Shown: piece after piece, positions 12,045 to 24,073 of the stretch
Numbering within the stretch: position 1 is the stretch's first letter
How the letters are laid out: every line of letters starts with the position of its first letter
Source of the DNA: Tetrapyrgos nigripes
Taxonomy: Eukaryota; Basidiomycota; Agaricomycetes; Agaricales; Campanellaceae
Direction: 5' to 3'
Assembly (NCBI GenBank): GCA_013368315.1
Contig: JAACJM010000209.1
Span: 84,417 to 148,416, forward strand
Length of the DNA: 64,000 nt
The notes under the pieces: generated by a model
The model's database searches: none
The model's input: the letters and a program-made list of their open reading frames with translations, nothing else
Told to the model about the DNA's origin: nothing
Made by a program: the position numbers and the translations under genes

Positions 12045-12715
12045 AGTTTTGCAACACACTACCAAGGCTGTTCTTCCTGCTTTCCCAATCTCATCTCACA
12101 ACGAGTTGAGGTAGTCTTGAGTCAGCTGCTCAACAGACCTCTTGCTGCTGCCCGTTTCGCCTGGACTACCCTTCCGGATCTGGTGTAGGCTGCTAAAATA
12201 GGCGTGCTAGTGGCTCCGAGCGTATGGAAAGAGTGTACAACCAAGAATGTCATGAACCTGACGGACGCGAGACTACTGAGACATTTTGGGTACATCATCC
12301 AGTAATTGTAATAGGGTGAGTCTATTTCCATCATCGTCCATTTCTTTCGCTGACTCGGCTCTTTTTTCAGTTCACACCAGAGCTCCCCGTCCTTCCTTTC
12401 TCCTTCTACCTTTTTACCCTATTCACTAGGCTCGACTCTTCCATCTTCCATCGCCAATCTACACTTGGAAGAATTCCTTCAGTGTGCTGGGACAGAGTAC
12501 CAAAATCTCCTTGCAGATGCGTCAACAGTGTCAGAACTAGTACTAGCACCAGCACCAGTACCAGTACATACATACGCTCAGCACCAGTGCTGACACTGGG
12601 ACCAACGTCAGGGCCAGTACCAGGTCTTTTCGTCGCTCTCCGAAGGAACGAGACGAGGCTGTACATGCGGAGCTGTACCGTGCAGCACTAAGCTCGCTGC
12701 ATCTTCCTCCACACC
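12045..12715 (+). repeat. Decayed tandem duplication, copy 2
   Basis: Second copy of 11255-11990, with CAAGGCTGTTCTTCCT, GTTGAGGTAGTCTT, GGTGAGT ... CTGACTCGGCTCTTTTTTCAG and CTCCGAAGGAACGAGACG in the same order. Both copies have lost any long frame. Confidence 0.4.
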
Positions 12716-15399
12716 TCGTACCTCATGGCCTCCACCACCTGGTCCTTTATCCATGGCATACCACGGAACCACGTCACGTATACGATTACCAGAGTAGACG
12801 TTATTCCGGTCACAGAGGTCGAAACACCGAAGTCTCGGTCAATGGAACCGCTCCCTACGATTGATGACCTCGGTAGACCAGTGCTTTGTCAGGTGTTCTC
12901 GGGCTCAGATGTCCATTGGTCATCGCCCAACAAGTGCTCCTCCTCGGTTCAGGCAAAGTGTAGCACAACTGTAATTGGCGAGTGCCGCCGGGTGGCCACT
13001 GGTAGATTGCGGTGAAGGACAAGGGTGTCAGTGTCAAAGTTGTCATGGAGTTAACTCTTGACTGTTATCTCTTGTCGTTTGGATAAGTTGATAATACCCA
13101 AGGTCGAACTCATTATGAAATATGGAACCGCCGTTGTCTCAAACCAGGTCGGACGAGACCGTATTTTGCTCCACGGACCCGAGTCTCAGATCCTGGTCCA
13201 CTTTTCGTCTTCCTTCCATCTCGCTCCCTTCACACTTCCTCCTTTTGCACTCCAACCTCGCCCCCAAGTCTCAGCCTCCTATCGAAGTCTTATATCATCG
13301 TCCTACAAGGAATCTCTCTGAAAGCCCAAACCTGCTTACGGTCGCTATTTTGGCCATTTGGCCATCTGTCTTTACCGCTTACGGCGGGATGTTGGTGTCA
13401 CGTTAGCACACCCGAAACAGAACTATACTACCTTACCAAGAACGCGCCTCCACCATCACCGGTACCCCCACCGGAGCCAGTTAGGGACCTTTAGTCGCCA
13501 TCTCGAGTATCTGAGTATTGAGGACACGAATAGCATCCGACAGAATGGTCAATCCTCAACGTCGTCTCGTCTCGTCGTGTAGGGATAATGGTAGCAAACT
13601 GTTGGCCTGTGGGCAAGACAGGCCCGTACGCGTGTATTGGATTACTGGTACATGTCTCGACGTATGGTTGAGGATATGATAGTTGTCTTTGGAGGGAGGG
13701 AAAGCAGGAAGGAGTGGTTAGGCCCTCTGCTACAGCGTTGGGCGAAATGATTGCTGTAATGAGAACGTTAGTCGTTTCTCATACTCTGATGTCTATTAAC
13801 TGACGGTTTCGTCTTTCAGGATGGACGTGGTCATATTGATATACGTGTTGCTTTCTCTTGAGAAATTGACGAGTTCTGGAGTACCTGCTGGCTTCAGACT
13901 GCCAGGACCGTTCAGTGTTCTGACCGTGGAGGTCATAGAGGTGGCGACTCACGTGTAATGACATTGTCGTGACTCAGTCTAATCTGGCTGTCTAGGTCCA
14001 ACCACAGGTCCTGCCCAATGGTTAGTCTTGCTTTTGGTGTATTTTTCACCGTCGGCAGTACTTTAGGCCTCTTGTGGGCTACTTAGTCCGAATGGTTGAG
14101 GGTTCTGACACGCTTGAGAACCTTGGAGCTGGAGCTGGAGCTTGGAGCTGGTTGGCTGGAGCTTTTAGTCTGCCCGGGATGTCCGTGTTGTATCAGTGTA
14201 CGTGCTCCATTCAATTCTTTTTGATCGTCTTCGCTGATTAACTGGCATTGGCAGTATTCTAGCCGTCCTGCTCAAATTGTAGTTTGTCGCTCAGTAACGA
14301 AGGACAGCCACATACAGGTCTCGTTCTGGACAACTAAGCATGTACTACAGGCATCTATTCCGTTATCTAGAACTTGGACAACGTCCAAACAGCGTCTTAG
14401 ACTCTTATACTGCATGCAAGCAGAGTGACACGACGCGTTACGTCACGTCACGTGGCAGGTACTTCTACGTCTTTTCTGATCATTTTTCATTTTTCTCTTT
14501 CTCATCCTGCGAGTCCGTCTGAAGCCCAAGCAAGACTCCAACGGCTCAAGAGCACGATTGAGATCATTCCCTTTTTATGGGTCTGCTTCGCTCATGCGTT
14601 GATGAAGATTGACTTGATTGATCATCGCACAGTTGTCATGGTCTGTCCCATAACCTTGGCCATCATGGCACTGAATGACGCTGAATGATTGACGCCTGCA
14701 AGTTCAACGGTGGAGGTAGGTATTAGAGTTCAATCAATCATTGAATCAATGTCCGCAAATCCCGATCAAACTAACGAAGTCGGAGGAGTGGTGTTCCCCT
14801 CACTTCAGCTTAGGGCGGAGTTGAGTACATGGACTTCCAATATAAGTAAATGACACTGGCATTCTCTGTTCTCGGCGACCATACCTACTCATGAGTATCC
14901 AGTTGGTCGAGCTCATTGGGAGCATATGCCTCCCCGTGTCTTTTCTGAGATTTTGTACCTGTAACCCACAGTGAGCGAAACCTCCTGTCACTCGCACATT
15001 CCAATCAATCTTGCTCTACAGGTTCGTGTCATCAGTAACCTTTGAATGGGAAATCAGCCATTGATCATCCAAACAATAAGTAATCACATTACGAACTGAG
15101 ACCACATCTAGAGCCTGTTTCTGAGGTTCTCAATGTTGACATCAGAAACATTTCCCACCCTGTGAATTGCTGCCATTGTGCATAAGTACATGGACGTGGG
15201 TCGATCAACGTCGAAGCTAGTCCTGGATTGCCTCCCCCCCGCTCTTCCCCCTCCCCTCGCTTTCTCTGGCCTCCGCCTTCGTCCTTCTTTTATTCTCTGC
15301 TCTGGAGCAGTTTCTTGTTTCTGCTGACTGACGACCCACGACTTTTTTTTGGTCATATCCGATTCCATCCGTTCTTTCCCGACCGACGTTTTACTACCC

Positions 15400-17298
15400 A
15401 TGAATAATCATTTGATAGATTTGCTGTTGGGATCCCTGGAAGGTGCTGAGGATGCAGTAATGGTTTCGATTGGGTTTTTTTGCGTTGTTTGGTGCGTGAT
15501 AGACTTGGTGTTTTTTGCGGCATCCTAGCTGATTTGATGGTGTTAGTATACGAGGTGAATCGTTGAGAAAATGTTACGAGTCTATGCCTAATCTTGATTT
15601 GGATTTTATAATTGCATAGTGGTTGATTACGTTGAGCGATGAGGTGCGTAGTGGGCATTCTGTTTGATTTGAGACAGCTGATTCGAACATTCTCACTTGT
15701 AGATTGAGTACTTCTGGACGGGACCATGGGACCTATCCCGAGTATTATTCTTCATTGTAAGAAGAGCTCTGGAATCCATGAGGACCCGAAGTCGATGTCT
15801 AACATTACCATCCTTAGAACCGATACCTTCCACCCTTTATCATGATATACGACCTTATAGGTAGGTCTCCATACTATTCTTCACTGAGCAGTGAATTAAT
15901 CTCGCCTCGAAAGTATTGCTTCGGCAGAATCCCACCGCAGAAGTACGTGAATATTCTTTATCTAATTCTTGCTCAAAGGCTAATCTTTGTTTTTGAAAGT
16001 TGTAAATACTCCTAAACTACCTGCCTCAACCGTCGCTGAGAATCTCCCTTCCTTGTCCAGCTGCCACAAGAGCATCCAATTTCTCTTCGTAATGAACGTC
16101 ATTGCATTAGCAGCGGTGCAGGGTGAGTCGTGGACTGTTTTGGGTGTTGAAAAAGCTCTATAGATGCTGATTTCGTCACAGCAATGCTAATCCTCCGAGT
16201 TTGGTACCTCTTCTCTGATCAGAAATGGATACAATACTCGATGATCCTTTGCTTTGTCGCTTGTAACGTGCTCTCCTTGTACTTCACCATCATGGCTAGC
16301 CAAAACCTCAAACTGCTTAATGGGACCATTTTTGATTTGGGAAAGCATGGATGCCGGGCTTCAAGGCCTCCGAACTTCTACAGAATGTTTATGCCATCTT
16401 TAGGGTTGCATGTGAGTCTTCTCGTCCTCCACCACTGCTCTACATTGATAACTGACTGAGTGTATGCGTTAGACCATGTTATACGCCTTGACCGCCATAC
16501 GAGCACTACGAAATCGACAGATCTTCAGCCATGCTCCCGTGTTAAAGAGATTAATCCGAGAGTAAGTACATAGTCACAAATCGATAGGAAATCATCATAA
16601 ATCTTATCGATACGCTATACGCTCCAGCGGAGGCCTCTTTTTCTTTGTGGTTTTCGGTAGGCTTTCGGTAGAATCACGGAATCTGATTGCAGCCAGCTGA
16701 CTTAAGGTATTTTCCATTAGCGACTGTAACCTTCACGGCAGTGGGATCGTTTCTTACCCAACTCCCAAGGGTGAGTCGACGAGCAATCTCGGATAAATAC
16801 GTTTTTAATCTTTAATTAATGTTCCTCTCTCACTAAACTTGCAGATAAACATTACAGTCATTTATTCCAAGTAAGTTGTCTTCCTCCACACTTGAAACAA
16901 CCTCAAAAACAGTATCTCACCCGAGCAGCTATCTCCTCTCATTAACTTCAATCGCTATGTCTCGCATCATGTTCTCTATCCACTCCCTCGCATCCAACTT
17001 GGGATCGAGCACGGAGTGGCTCCTTTCCAACGTCGAGCTAAGCAGAGTTGGCTGGAGAAAGGGTAGAAATGAGAACGAGATCATTGTGGAACGCCGCTGT
17101 GCTGGTCCTGATGATGAGGATTATTACTATGACGATCATTCGGTGCTGGATATCGGTGGGGGTAGGGACGACGATATTGAACTTGCTCATGTTGATGGGG
17201 TCAAGGTTAGAAGGTCTTATGACACCTCGAGGTCGAAGAGTCCGATGCCTAGGCTTACGGAGTCGAGAGTTGGGGTGTATGATGATCTTACATGGTGA
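15400..17298 (+). CDS. DUF6533 multi-pass membrane protein
   Basis: Paralog of the gene at 6904-9219 (-). A complete chain of twelve exons gives 364 residues: 15400-15495, 15620-15643, 15703-15756, 15818-15860, 15928-15946, 16061-16122, 16182-16411, 16473-16561, 16628-16656, 16721-16770, 16845-16870 and 16926-17298. DUF6533 spans roughly residues 10-80, with WLITLSDE joined to IEYFWTGPW across an intron. Further segments are LILRVWYLF, PSLGLHTMLYAL and GGLFFFVVF, and the tail after SNVELSRVGW is polar and acidic. Two small exons (24 and 19 bases) and the weak donor GTGATA after exon 1 are the least certain parts; the rest matches the paralog exon for exon. The last acceptor is a tandem GAGCAG, so two forms differing by one residue are possible. 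The gene ends 112 bases from the convergent Glyoxalase_3 gene. Confidence 0.78.
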
Positions 17299-17410
17299 CA
17301 TGGTGATGGCTTGACCTGATTGCCATACGTTATCTACTGTTGTAGTATGTCGATGCTTATATATAGTTGTCACTCGTGTAATTTTATAGGGACGATACAG
17401 GACACTTTCT

Positions 17411-18556
17411 CTACACTTTGACCCAGACGAGGCTTCCCTCAACCGTATTGGACGCGTTCGACTTATTCCCCTCAACTTCTTTCGCAAAAATCCCCACTTC
17501 GAATATCCCTTCACGGTCGGTATAGGTATTCGTGGAAGGTACAAGAATGAGACGTGGCTTTGCACCGTTGATTGCATTGGGAGCGACGAGTTCCCATTCA
17601 TAACCGATACCACTCTGGCCGTCGGTCTTCTCGGGAACACTTCCAATTGCATAGGACAATCGACGCAACACGTCATCAAGTCCGGTTTCTGGGCAAGAAA
17701 TGCGAACGAAAGCCACGCCCATTGCAGTCGAAGGATGTTCAACGTAAATGAGAGGATCTATTGGAACCTGTGGAGCGATTAAGTACTGTCGGTCTGCATC
17801 AGCTAATACACTTGATAACGTATCACACACCCTTAGGACTCTTGAAGTCAAGTCTCTGCAGAAGAACGGCAAAACTCCTCTCTTCTCTAAAGGCGGAAAA
17901 GTTACCATCCACTTCATCTCGATTCCATCCGGGCGAATCCTTCCGCCGTATATCTCACTCACGTAGGAAGGGCACTCTCGTCCCTCCATACTCTGATAGC
18001 GGCTGTTGATGAGGTTCATGAGGCTGGAACGATTGCTAGCATCCGAGTCGCCGTTCTCGTCCTTCGAGTCCTTGTCCTCCATAGTACTGGCATTCAGCAA
18101 ATCCAGGAAACAAAAGTCGATCCAACCGGAAGACTTCTTCGCCCACCAGTGATTCTCGCGGCTATCCCGCTCTGCGCTCCCGGGAGCGTAAAAATCGGGA
18201 TGATGGATGAAGGCTATCAGCTCGAGGTAGACGCCATCTGAGAGGACCTGGATTTACGGTAAGAAAGTAAGGAATTTGTATCGCATAGGCTGAGACTCGG
18301 AGGCAATTAAGTACCACTAGTGCATTTTCTGTTAATCCATCTGCGTGCTTTCCTCCTGGAGTAACCCTAGTAGTAACATAAGTTGATATACGGGAGTTTA
18401 GTACTAGTTCTCCTGAGGAATGGTTTATGTTCTGCGAGTGAAGACTTACGCGAATCCCAGCTTCTCGAATTGTTTCACTGTTTCATGAAGACGACCAGGT
18501 GGGCTGAGATGGATAATATGGTCAAGACAATTCGTGGCTGGAGGAGGAGAAGTCAT
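17411..18556 (-). CDS. Glyoxalase_3-like (VOC fold) protein
   Basis: Three exons encode 331 residues: 18556-18450 (MTSPPPATNCLDHIIHL...), 18366-18315 (VTPGGKHADGLTENALV) and 18247-17411 (VLSDGVYLELIAF... to the stop). Introns of 83 and 67 bases are GT-AG and in phase. The order LDHIIHL, then TPGGxHxxGxTxNALV, then DGVYLELIAF, then HWWAKKSSGWIDFCF is that of the Glyoxalase_3 family (vicinal oxygen chelate fold). The first His (LDHI) and the Glu of YLELIAF are the usual metal-site positions. Members are mostly uncharacterised cytosolic proteins; some VOC enzymes detoxify methylglyoxal, but the substrate here is unknown. There is no signal peptide. The gene is tail-to-tail with the plus-strand DUF6533 gene. 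Its first two exons are too short to show as open frames of note. Confidence 0.85.
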
Positions 18557-18963
18557 GTATGATGTGAGTCGAGATGAGTAAGATTAGTCAAGCTGTTGAA
18601 AGGCAGACAGTTTCGGCAATATCATGCTTGCAGCGGCTTCCCGGCAATGCGCATGCCATCTCTGCGTGACGAAAGGTTGACAAGAGTTGAGGTAAGCAAG
18701 TACATATAAGTATATAGGAGAGCGCGGAAATTTGCCAATGAAGGGATGATGGCAGTCGTGCTCAGCACAGCTGAGCGGTCGGTCCCCAGGCTAAGAGATT
18801 TCCACAAACATGACTGTACTGAGAGGGAAGGCAAATTTCGCCTCAGTACTTAATATCAGTCCAACTCTGTTAAGGACGAGAGGCATAATTTTGTGTTATG
18901 AATGAAGGAAAGTCCCTAAGGGCAGAGCACACTGATACAAAAAGGCTGCGACGTTACGTTGCG

Positions 18964-19035
18964 TACACCGTTCGGGAATCGAACCCGAGCCGCTTGCTTG
19001 GAAGGCAAGCATGATAACCACTTCACCAACGGTGT
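18964..19035 (-). tRNA. tRNA-Gly(TCC)
   Basis: A full cloverleaf reads on the minus strand. The acceptor stem ACACCGT pairs perfectly with ACGGTGT, followed by A73; T8 is present. The D stem is GTGA/TCAT, the anticodon stem CTTGC/GCAAG encloses loop CTTCCAA with U33 and anticodon TCC, and the T arm is TCGGG-TTCGATT-CCCGA. It is 72 bases long with no intron. CCA is not encoded, as expected for a nuclear gene. It lies alone between the Glyoxalase_3 gene and the deacetylase gene. Confidence 0.95.
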
Positions 19036-20438
19036 TATAGAAATCAGCGAGACTATGCCTGTCTATACGGGCGTTGACAGATTGACATTAACAGAAGCTG
19101 GGCCTTTTCCAGTTTACAACCTCAGATATCTATTCCAGATTGACACGAGGGTCACTGCAGGCCTGACGTACGTCGATAGAAGAGGATTAGATAGCTAGCC
19201 CTCGAGAATGAGGTCAGGATTTACTTACGCTCTGAAGCAATGGACGCAAAATGGACGCGTCGTGGCGTAAACCCAAATTTCATATTTCACGATCGATCGA
19301 CGATCGTTGATAATTTGGACCTTCACAGGACGACATTCGTGCGATGCACCTGGGCATAATTGGCAGTCTCAAGAAGGAGAATGTTTAATGTCGCAAATGT
19401 CGCCAGAATCATTGGACTTTTTGCTGCTCGGTCCAGACACTCAGATCAAACTGGAAATTTTCGACCTGCAATGATCGACATGTGCCAAGTGACTAATATT
19501 AATAAGAGTCTAGTGGTTTGTACTGGTTTGCGATCGGGCTTTGGTGGCCGTTTTATAGTCACACCGTCGCACACTTCTCGATCATTTCAGATCAAGGCGA
19601 AAGACGACCGAGAAAGCTCTGCTGATGAGACACAGTGCCTGGCATACTACCTGCCTGAGTGGATAGGACACCGCAAGCCGTAAAACGAATGCCCAAGTGC
19701 TTACAGACCAACATACGTATGTATGAGCCTATAAGTACACTAAAACGCAACGTTGGGGCCGAAGACAAGGCCTAGCCACGGTACTCAACAGCGGTGATTG
19801 TCCCTCGGGCTATACCTTTTTGGAGTAAAGTAAGTTCCGAGCGCTGATGCGACGGTTCAAGGGCTTTCCATGGCTCCATCTGGCTCCATTTGGTCGGTTG
19901 GAAGTCGGAGATGAGTCATATGTTTTGTCTTGCATGTCGGGGACAGCAAGCTGACCTTAAACAAACTTGGACTCTGGTTTGACCACCAGATTTTCAGCTA
20001 TTTTCACCAGGTTTGATGGTTCTAACGAGTCCCGAGTAGAGGTAACGATCCGCGTGATACGGGTTGGAGCCAACGCCTTGTGATACACATGGTGCCGTTG
20101 CTGCCGGAACACAGATTTCGCGTATCCCAATTAGGCAAATTCGACAGATATTGCCACCCGTATTTTAACATCTTGTCCCCATTCCTTCCCGTTCGCTCTT
20201 TCTTCCCCGACTCCCATCTCCCAGCGCCCGAGCCTTCTGGACTGTCAGTCCTCCCCCGGTTCGCGTTCCTTTACGAAGTGCGTGCGTCTTTGAGCTTAGG
20301 AAGGAAAGAATACGTGCAGGGACTTCAAAGGACATACAGTACGTCTCTTTTTTCTTCTTTGCTCGGGACATTGAAGGAAAGGAAGCTGATATTCTGGGAT
20401 TTTTCTCCAGTTCCCCAAGACCCTTTTCCCCCTCAGCA
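19036..20438. other. Intergenic, upstream of deacetylase gene
   Basis: Nothing with coding support. A 107-codon frame at 19360-19683 and a 191-codon frame at 20080-20655 lack motifs; the second overlaps the deacetylase start in another frame. CATCGATCGACGATCG near 19290-19310 is partly palindromic. The last 120 bases are rich in C/T, as is common before fungal start codons. Confidence 0.4.
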
Positions 20439-22707
20439 ATGTACTCGCCACATCCCCGTCACGTTGCCCTCACGCTCTCGCTGTCGCTGCTGTCAGCACT
20501 TCTTCATGTCCCGGTCGTTCCTGCCCAGGATGGAAGCATCTCAGGCCCTACGTCAAGTAGCGAAGCCGCTGGATACTCGTGCGATTCCTCGAAATGCCAA
20601 CTCCCTGACTGCAACTGTGCGAGCACAAGTCCTCCTGGAGGTTTGGATCCTGTGAGTATCGTCATCTCATCATCCTTTGGCCTGGCTTCCACTCCGTTCC
20701 GTCATGTTCTTCAACGTTGGCAACACATGCTTTGCTGGCTTACATGGTTTTGATATCGTTTTGATACGCGCTAAGCTTAATTCAATCGTATATCCTTTCT
20801 CATCGATATATATTATTTCCGGTTCCGGTTCCGAGTCGTACCACCGGCAATATCATTATCAGTGATCCTTGCTGACCGAATATCCTTTACTCCAACAGAA
20901 AGATACTCCTCAGTTCATTGTCTTCACCGCCGATGACGCTGTCCAATCTTACACTCTCGACGCTGTGAACCAGTTCTTGGCCCAGAGGAAGAATCCAAAC
21001 GGATGCACACCAAGGATGACTTACTATACGAGTACGGATTACACAAATTATACGATGGTGACAGGTACGTTAGCGTACTTTTTCTATTCTAGATCTTTAT
21101 TCATCTATTCATCTTTTCTCCGTCCTTCGTCCCTTTCCATGTATCCAGATTGGTATGTCGCAGGCAACGAGATAGCCGACCACACGATGACCCACGTCGG
21201 TACCCCTCCGAAGGAGGAAGTCAACGGCAACCTCATCGCCCTCAATGCGTTGGCTGGGATCCCGCTGTCGAGCATTAAAGGTTTCCGGGCTCCGTTTTTG
21301 AATTACTCCGTTGACACGTTGAAGCTGCTGGCTGAAACGGGATTTTTATACGATTCGAGGTGAGTTTGACGTGTCGTTGTGCGATGTGAATGGAGATGCT
21401 AATTATGCGTCGTAAACCTTCAGTGCCTCTGCTTCAATCCCCGTGACCGATTCCTCCTCGGACGCTTACTGGCCTTACACTCTCGATTATGGAATGGCGA
21501 ATGACTGTCTGATGGTGGATGGAATGTGTAAAGGAGAGCCCAAGTTACCTGGATTTTGGGAAATCCCGATGTATGCGTTTTTCGATAGTCGAGGAGTAGC
21601 TGGACCGCATTTGATGGACCCTTGGCTGTGAGTTGTTATTCGGATGTCCTTTTTTACGTTGTTCTAATCCTCCTTCTTTTCCTCTTATTACAGTGATGCA
21701 GCTAATGGTGCTTCCTCAGTGAACAACAGTGCCACACTCGAATACATGAAGAACACCTTCACTGACCATTACAACGCGAACAGACAGCCAATTGGATTAT
21801 ATACTCACCCAATCCATTTGAGTAAGAACTATCCCGGTGTCAATGTAAGTCTATATTCACCTATATTTATCTATATTCGCCTTCAGTCAATGAGCGTACT
21901 TCTCCAACTGATTCGTCGTCACTTTGTTTATTAGGCCGACGAGCAAATGATCAACATGATCAATAACTTCCTGGACTGGGCTCAACAACAGAATAATGTA
22001 TGGATCGTTTCAAGCGAGCAATTGTTGGCCTGGGTAAGGAATCCAAAGCCAATCAGTCAGTTGGATCAGGTTCCCGAGTTAAAATGCTCAACCCCCGATG
22101 TGAGTTCGTCTTTATCGACATTCGCTTTTTGATCGCTTTCTAGAGTAAAGGTTACTGATACGTTACTTCTTCTCTTTAATGTAGGTACCAGCAGACCAAA
22201 AGATATGTAACGGAGTCCCACAAAATGAAGAAGGACTGTTATCACACTGCTTCTTCGATCAATTCCCCTTCTACACCTGCTACGGATGCCCAGAGTCGAT
22301 TCCTAACCCTTCGTCACCTAATCCTGCACAGAAAAACTCCGATGGTTCGACAAGACACAGACGTACGTATCACTTCTCTTTCTCATGACTAACGAACGTA
22401 AGTTTACTCATCGTCTTCAAATCTAGTCCCCGAAAACTGCTCAACCCCCTTCTGGGATCCCGTCGCGGGGTCGTGCACTTGCGCCTCTTCCAGCTGTGCA
22501 TTCACCGATACGTCGAGGCCCATAGGACCTAACGGAGCCAACTTGACAGGTGGAGGAACTGGAGACTCGTTTAATGGTAACAGCTCTGGGCCGAGTTACA
22601 CACCGTTCAATGGATCCGGAGCAGGCAGTATCATATTCGGGGAGAGGTGGGCCGTGAGCGTGAGTGTGGTTGGAGCCGTCGTGGCGGCTGTTATGGCTCT
22701 GCTTTGA
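20439..22707 (+). CDS. Secreted CE4 polysaccharide (chitin) deacetylase-like
   Basis: Eight exons give 522 residues: 20439-20651, 20899-21064, 21149-21359, 21424-21627, 21694-21844, 21935-22099, 22185-22362 and 22427-22707. Residues 1 to about 29 form a signal peptide. A small Cys-rich segment (SCDSSKCQLPDCNC) precedes the NodB-type domain. The motif usually written TFDDG appears as T81-A-D-D-A, keeping both Asp (83, 84). The metal-binding HxxxH is H138-T-M-T-H142, and the third motif is GFRAPF (R173). The protein ends with Cys-rich and Ser/Gly/Asn-rich stretches and a hydrophobic C terminus (VVGAVVAAVMALL), which suggests a GPI anchor. The wording around the active site (RKNPNGC, GNEIADHTMTH) is closer to the chitin-deacetylase-like group first described in insects than to classical fungal Cda proteins. 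Probable role is cell-wall chitin or chitosan modification at the cell surface; activity is inferred. Confidence 0.88.
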
Positions 22708-23665
22708 GCGTGTCGTATCGCATCGCATTCGTGCACTGTGCTGCTGTTATGTCTTTTCAGACATCTGGACACTTGCTCGTGGACATGGACATTTTTCTGG
22801 ATTTCAAGCAATGGATATTTACTGACCTGATCAGACTTACTGGACTTTCTTCAAGTTATACATGATACCGTGCTTTAATGCTAATTGCTTTTACATCGTC
22901 GAGTATATCTAATCACTCCCCCCTTCTTCCTGACGTCGCACTACTAGTACCTACACTCTTTACTACCTGCTTAGGACTACTATTGAGATCGTTTCCAGCT
23001 ATGTATGTCCAAGATATTACTACGTACGTATACCTTAGACATGTTCCAATCGCTGCGGAGGAATTACACGTCTTATGGCTTTCCATTCGCTCTGCAGTTG
23101 CTGCACGTGTTGTCAGACTGAGACTAGAGTTGATCTCCGCCTAAAATTAGACTAGGTAAATGATATTCATCTCTGCCTAAAATTAGACTAAGGTATGTCG
23201 AAACCTAACTACGAAAGGAAGTCTTAGGAAGTACGAAAAGGATAGATAGTGGCATTAATAAAAGAGATTACATGAGCGTTCCCTCCCAATTTGAGAATGA
23301 TGCTGGGGTGAAAAACCTGAGCCCCTATTCAGCCGTAACCGCTCTGTGCCTTTGGACTCGGAGGCTCCTGGGACAGGTAAAAACCCACGCTGCATGAGGA
23401 GCGACCCCACCGCCCCGACATCACCGGAAGATCTTGCGAAGAATGAATAAAGCAGTGAACATAAAGACAGGGATCTAGAGTAATCTAGAGTAATCAGCTC
23501 AGTGGCCGTAGTCTCGTCCCCAAACGCCTTGGATGCCTCCTCTGCTCCGCTTATCGGATAAATCCGGCGGAGTTCAAAAACGACAGTCTACAGACTACAG
23601 AGATGTTTGAACCGTCGGCACAGTCACACCGAGTCACAGCAAACACTCATACCACAGCTTAGAAG
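22708..23665. other. Intergenic, 3' of deacetylase gene
   Basis: Contains the deacetylase 3' flank. CTGCCTAAAATTAGACTA occurs almost exactly twice in tandem near 23136-23192. Open frames here are short and featureless. Confidence 0.35.
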
Positions 23666-23989
23666 AACTTGACCTACCCGATTATCTCGAGCCAGGCTCC
23701 GCTTACTTCTCTCAAGTTGATCGTTACTACGGCCAATTATGCTTTAGCTTCTGTGCTAAGGTTTCCGTACCTGCAAGTCACTTACTCTTTGACAATCTTA
23801 GGGATAACCACCGTTATTATTATGACTAACTTGACCTACGCGATTATCTCGAGCCAGGCTCCGCTTACTTCTCTCAAGTTGATCGTTACTACGGCTAATT
23901 ATGCTTTAGCTTCTGTGCTAAGGTTTCCGTACCTGCAAGTCACTTACTCTTTGACAATCTTAGGGATAACCACCGTTATTATTATGACG
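23666..23989 (+). repeat. Recent 162-base tandem duplication, frame kept open
   Basis: Two direct copies, 23666-23827 and 23828-23989, differ at about two positions, the clearest being ACCTACCCG versus ACCTACGCG. Because 162 is a multiple of three, one plus-strand frame stays open across both units and through 24061, encoding a 54-residue hydrophobic unit twice (for example ISSQAPLTSLKLIVTTANY). No start context, splice partner or known domain supports a gene, so the open frame may be incidental. Confidence 0.8.
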
Positions 23990-24073
23990 CCGACAGCAAT
24001 TGCAAAGGGCCCGAATATACACTATGCATTACAACAGGAAATAAGAAAAACGTGTCTCTAACTCCAGCCACCA

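Larger units (their letters stand above)
10721..15399. other. Gene-poor stretch with decayed duplications
   Basis: No supported gene in 4.7 kb. It holds a diverged tandem pair (about 11255-11990 and 12045-12715) and short imperfect repeats such as GAGCTGGAGCTGG near 14130 and a TAC/CAG microsatellite-like run near 12540-12570. Intron-like boundaries (GGTGAGT ... CTTTCAG) occur in both tandem copies, suggesting remains of an intron-containing gene. Pyrimidine-rich 11590-11720 gives open frames of low complexity only. Confidence 0.45.

Noticed and set aside
17038..17742. 234-codon minus-strand open frame
   Set aside because: It lies antisense to the last DUF6533 exon and overlaps the Glyoxalase_3 gene in another frame; both of those have family motifs and splice support, this has none.
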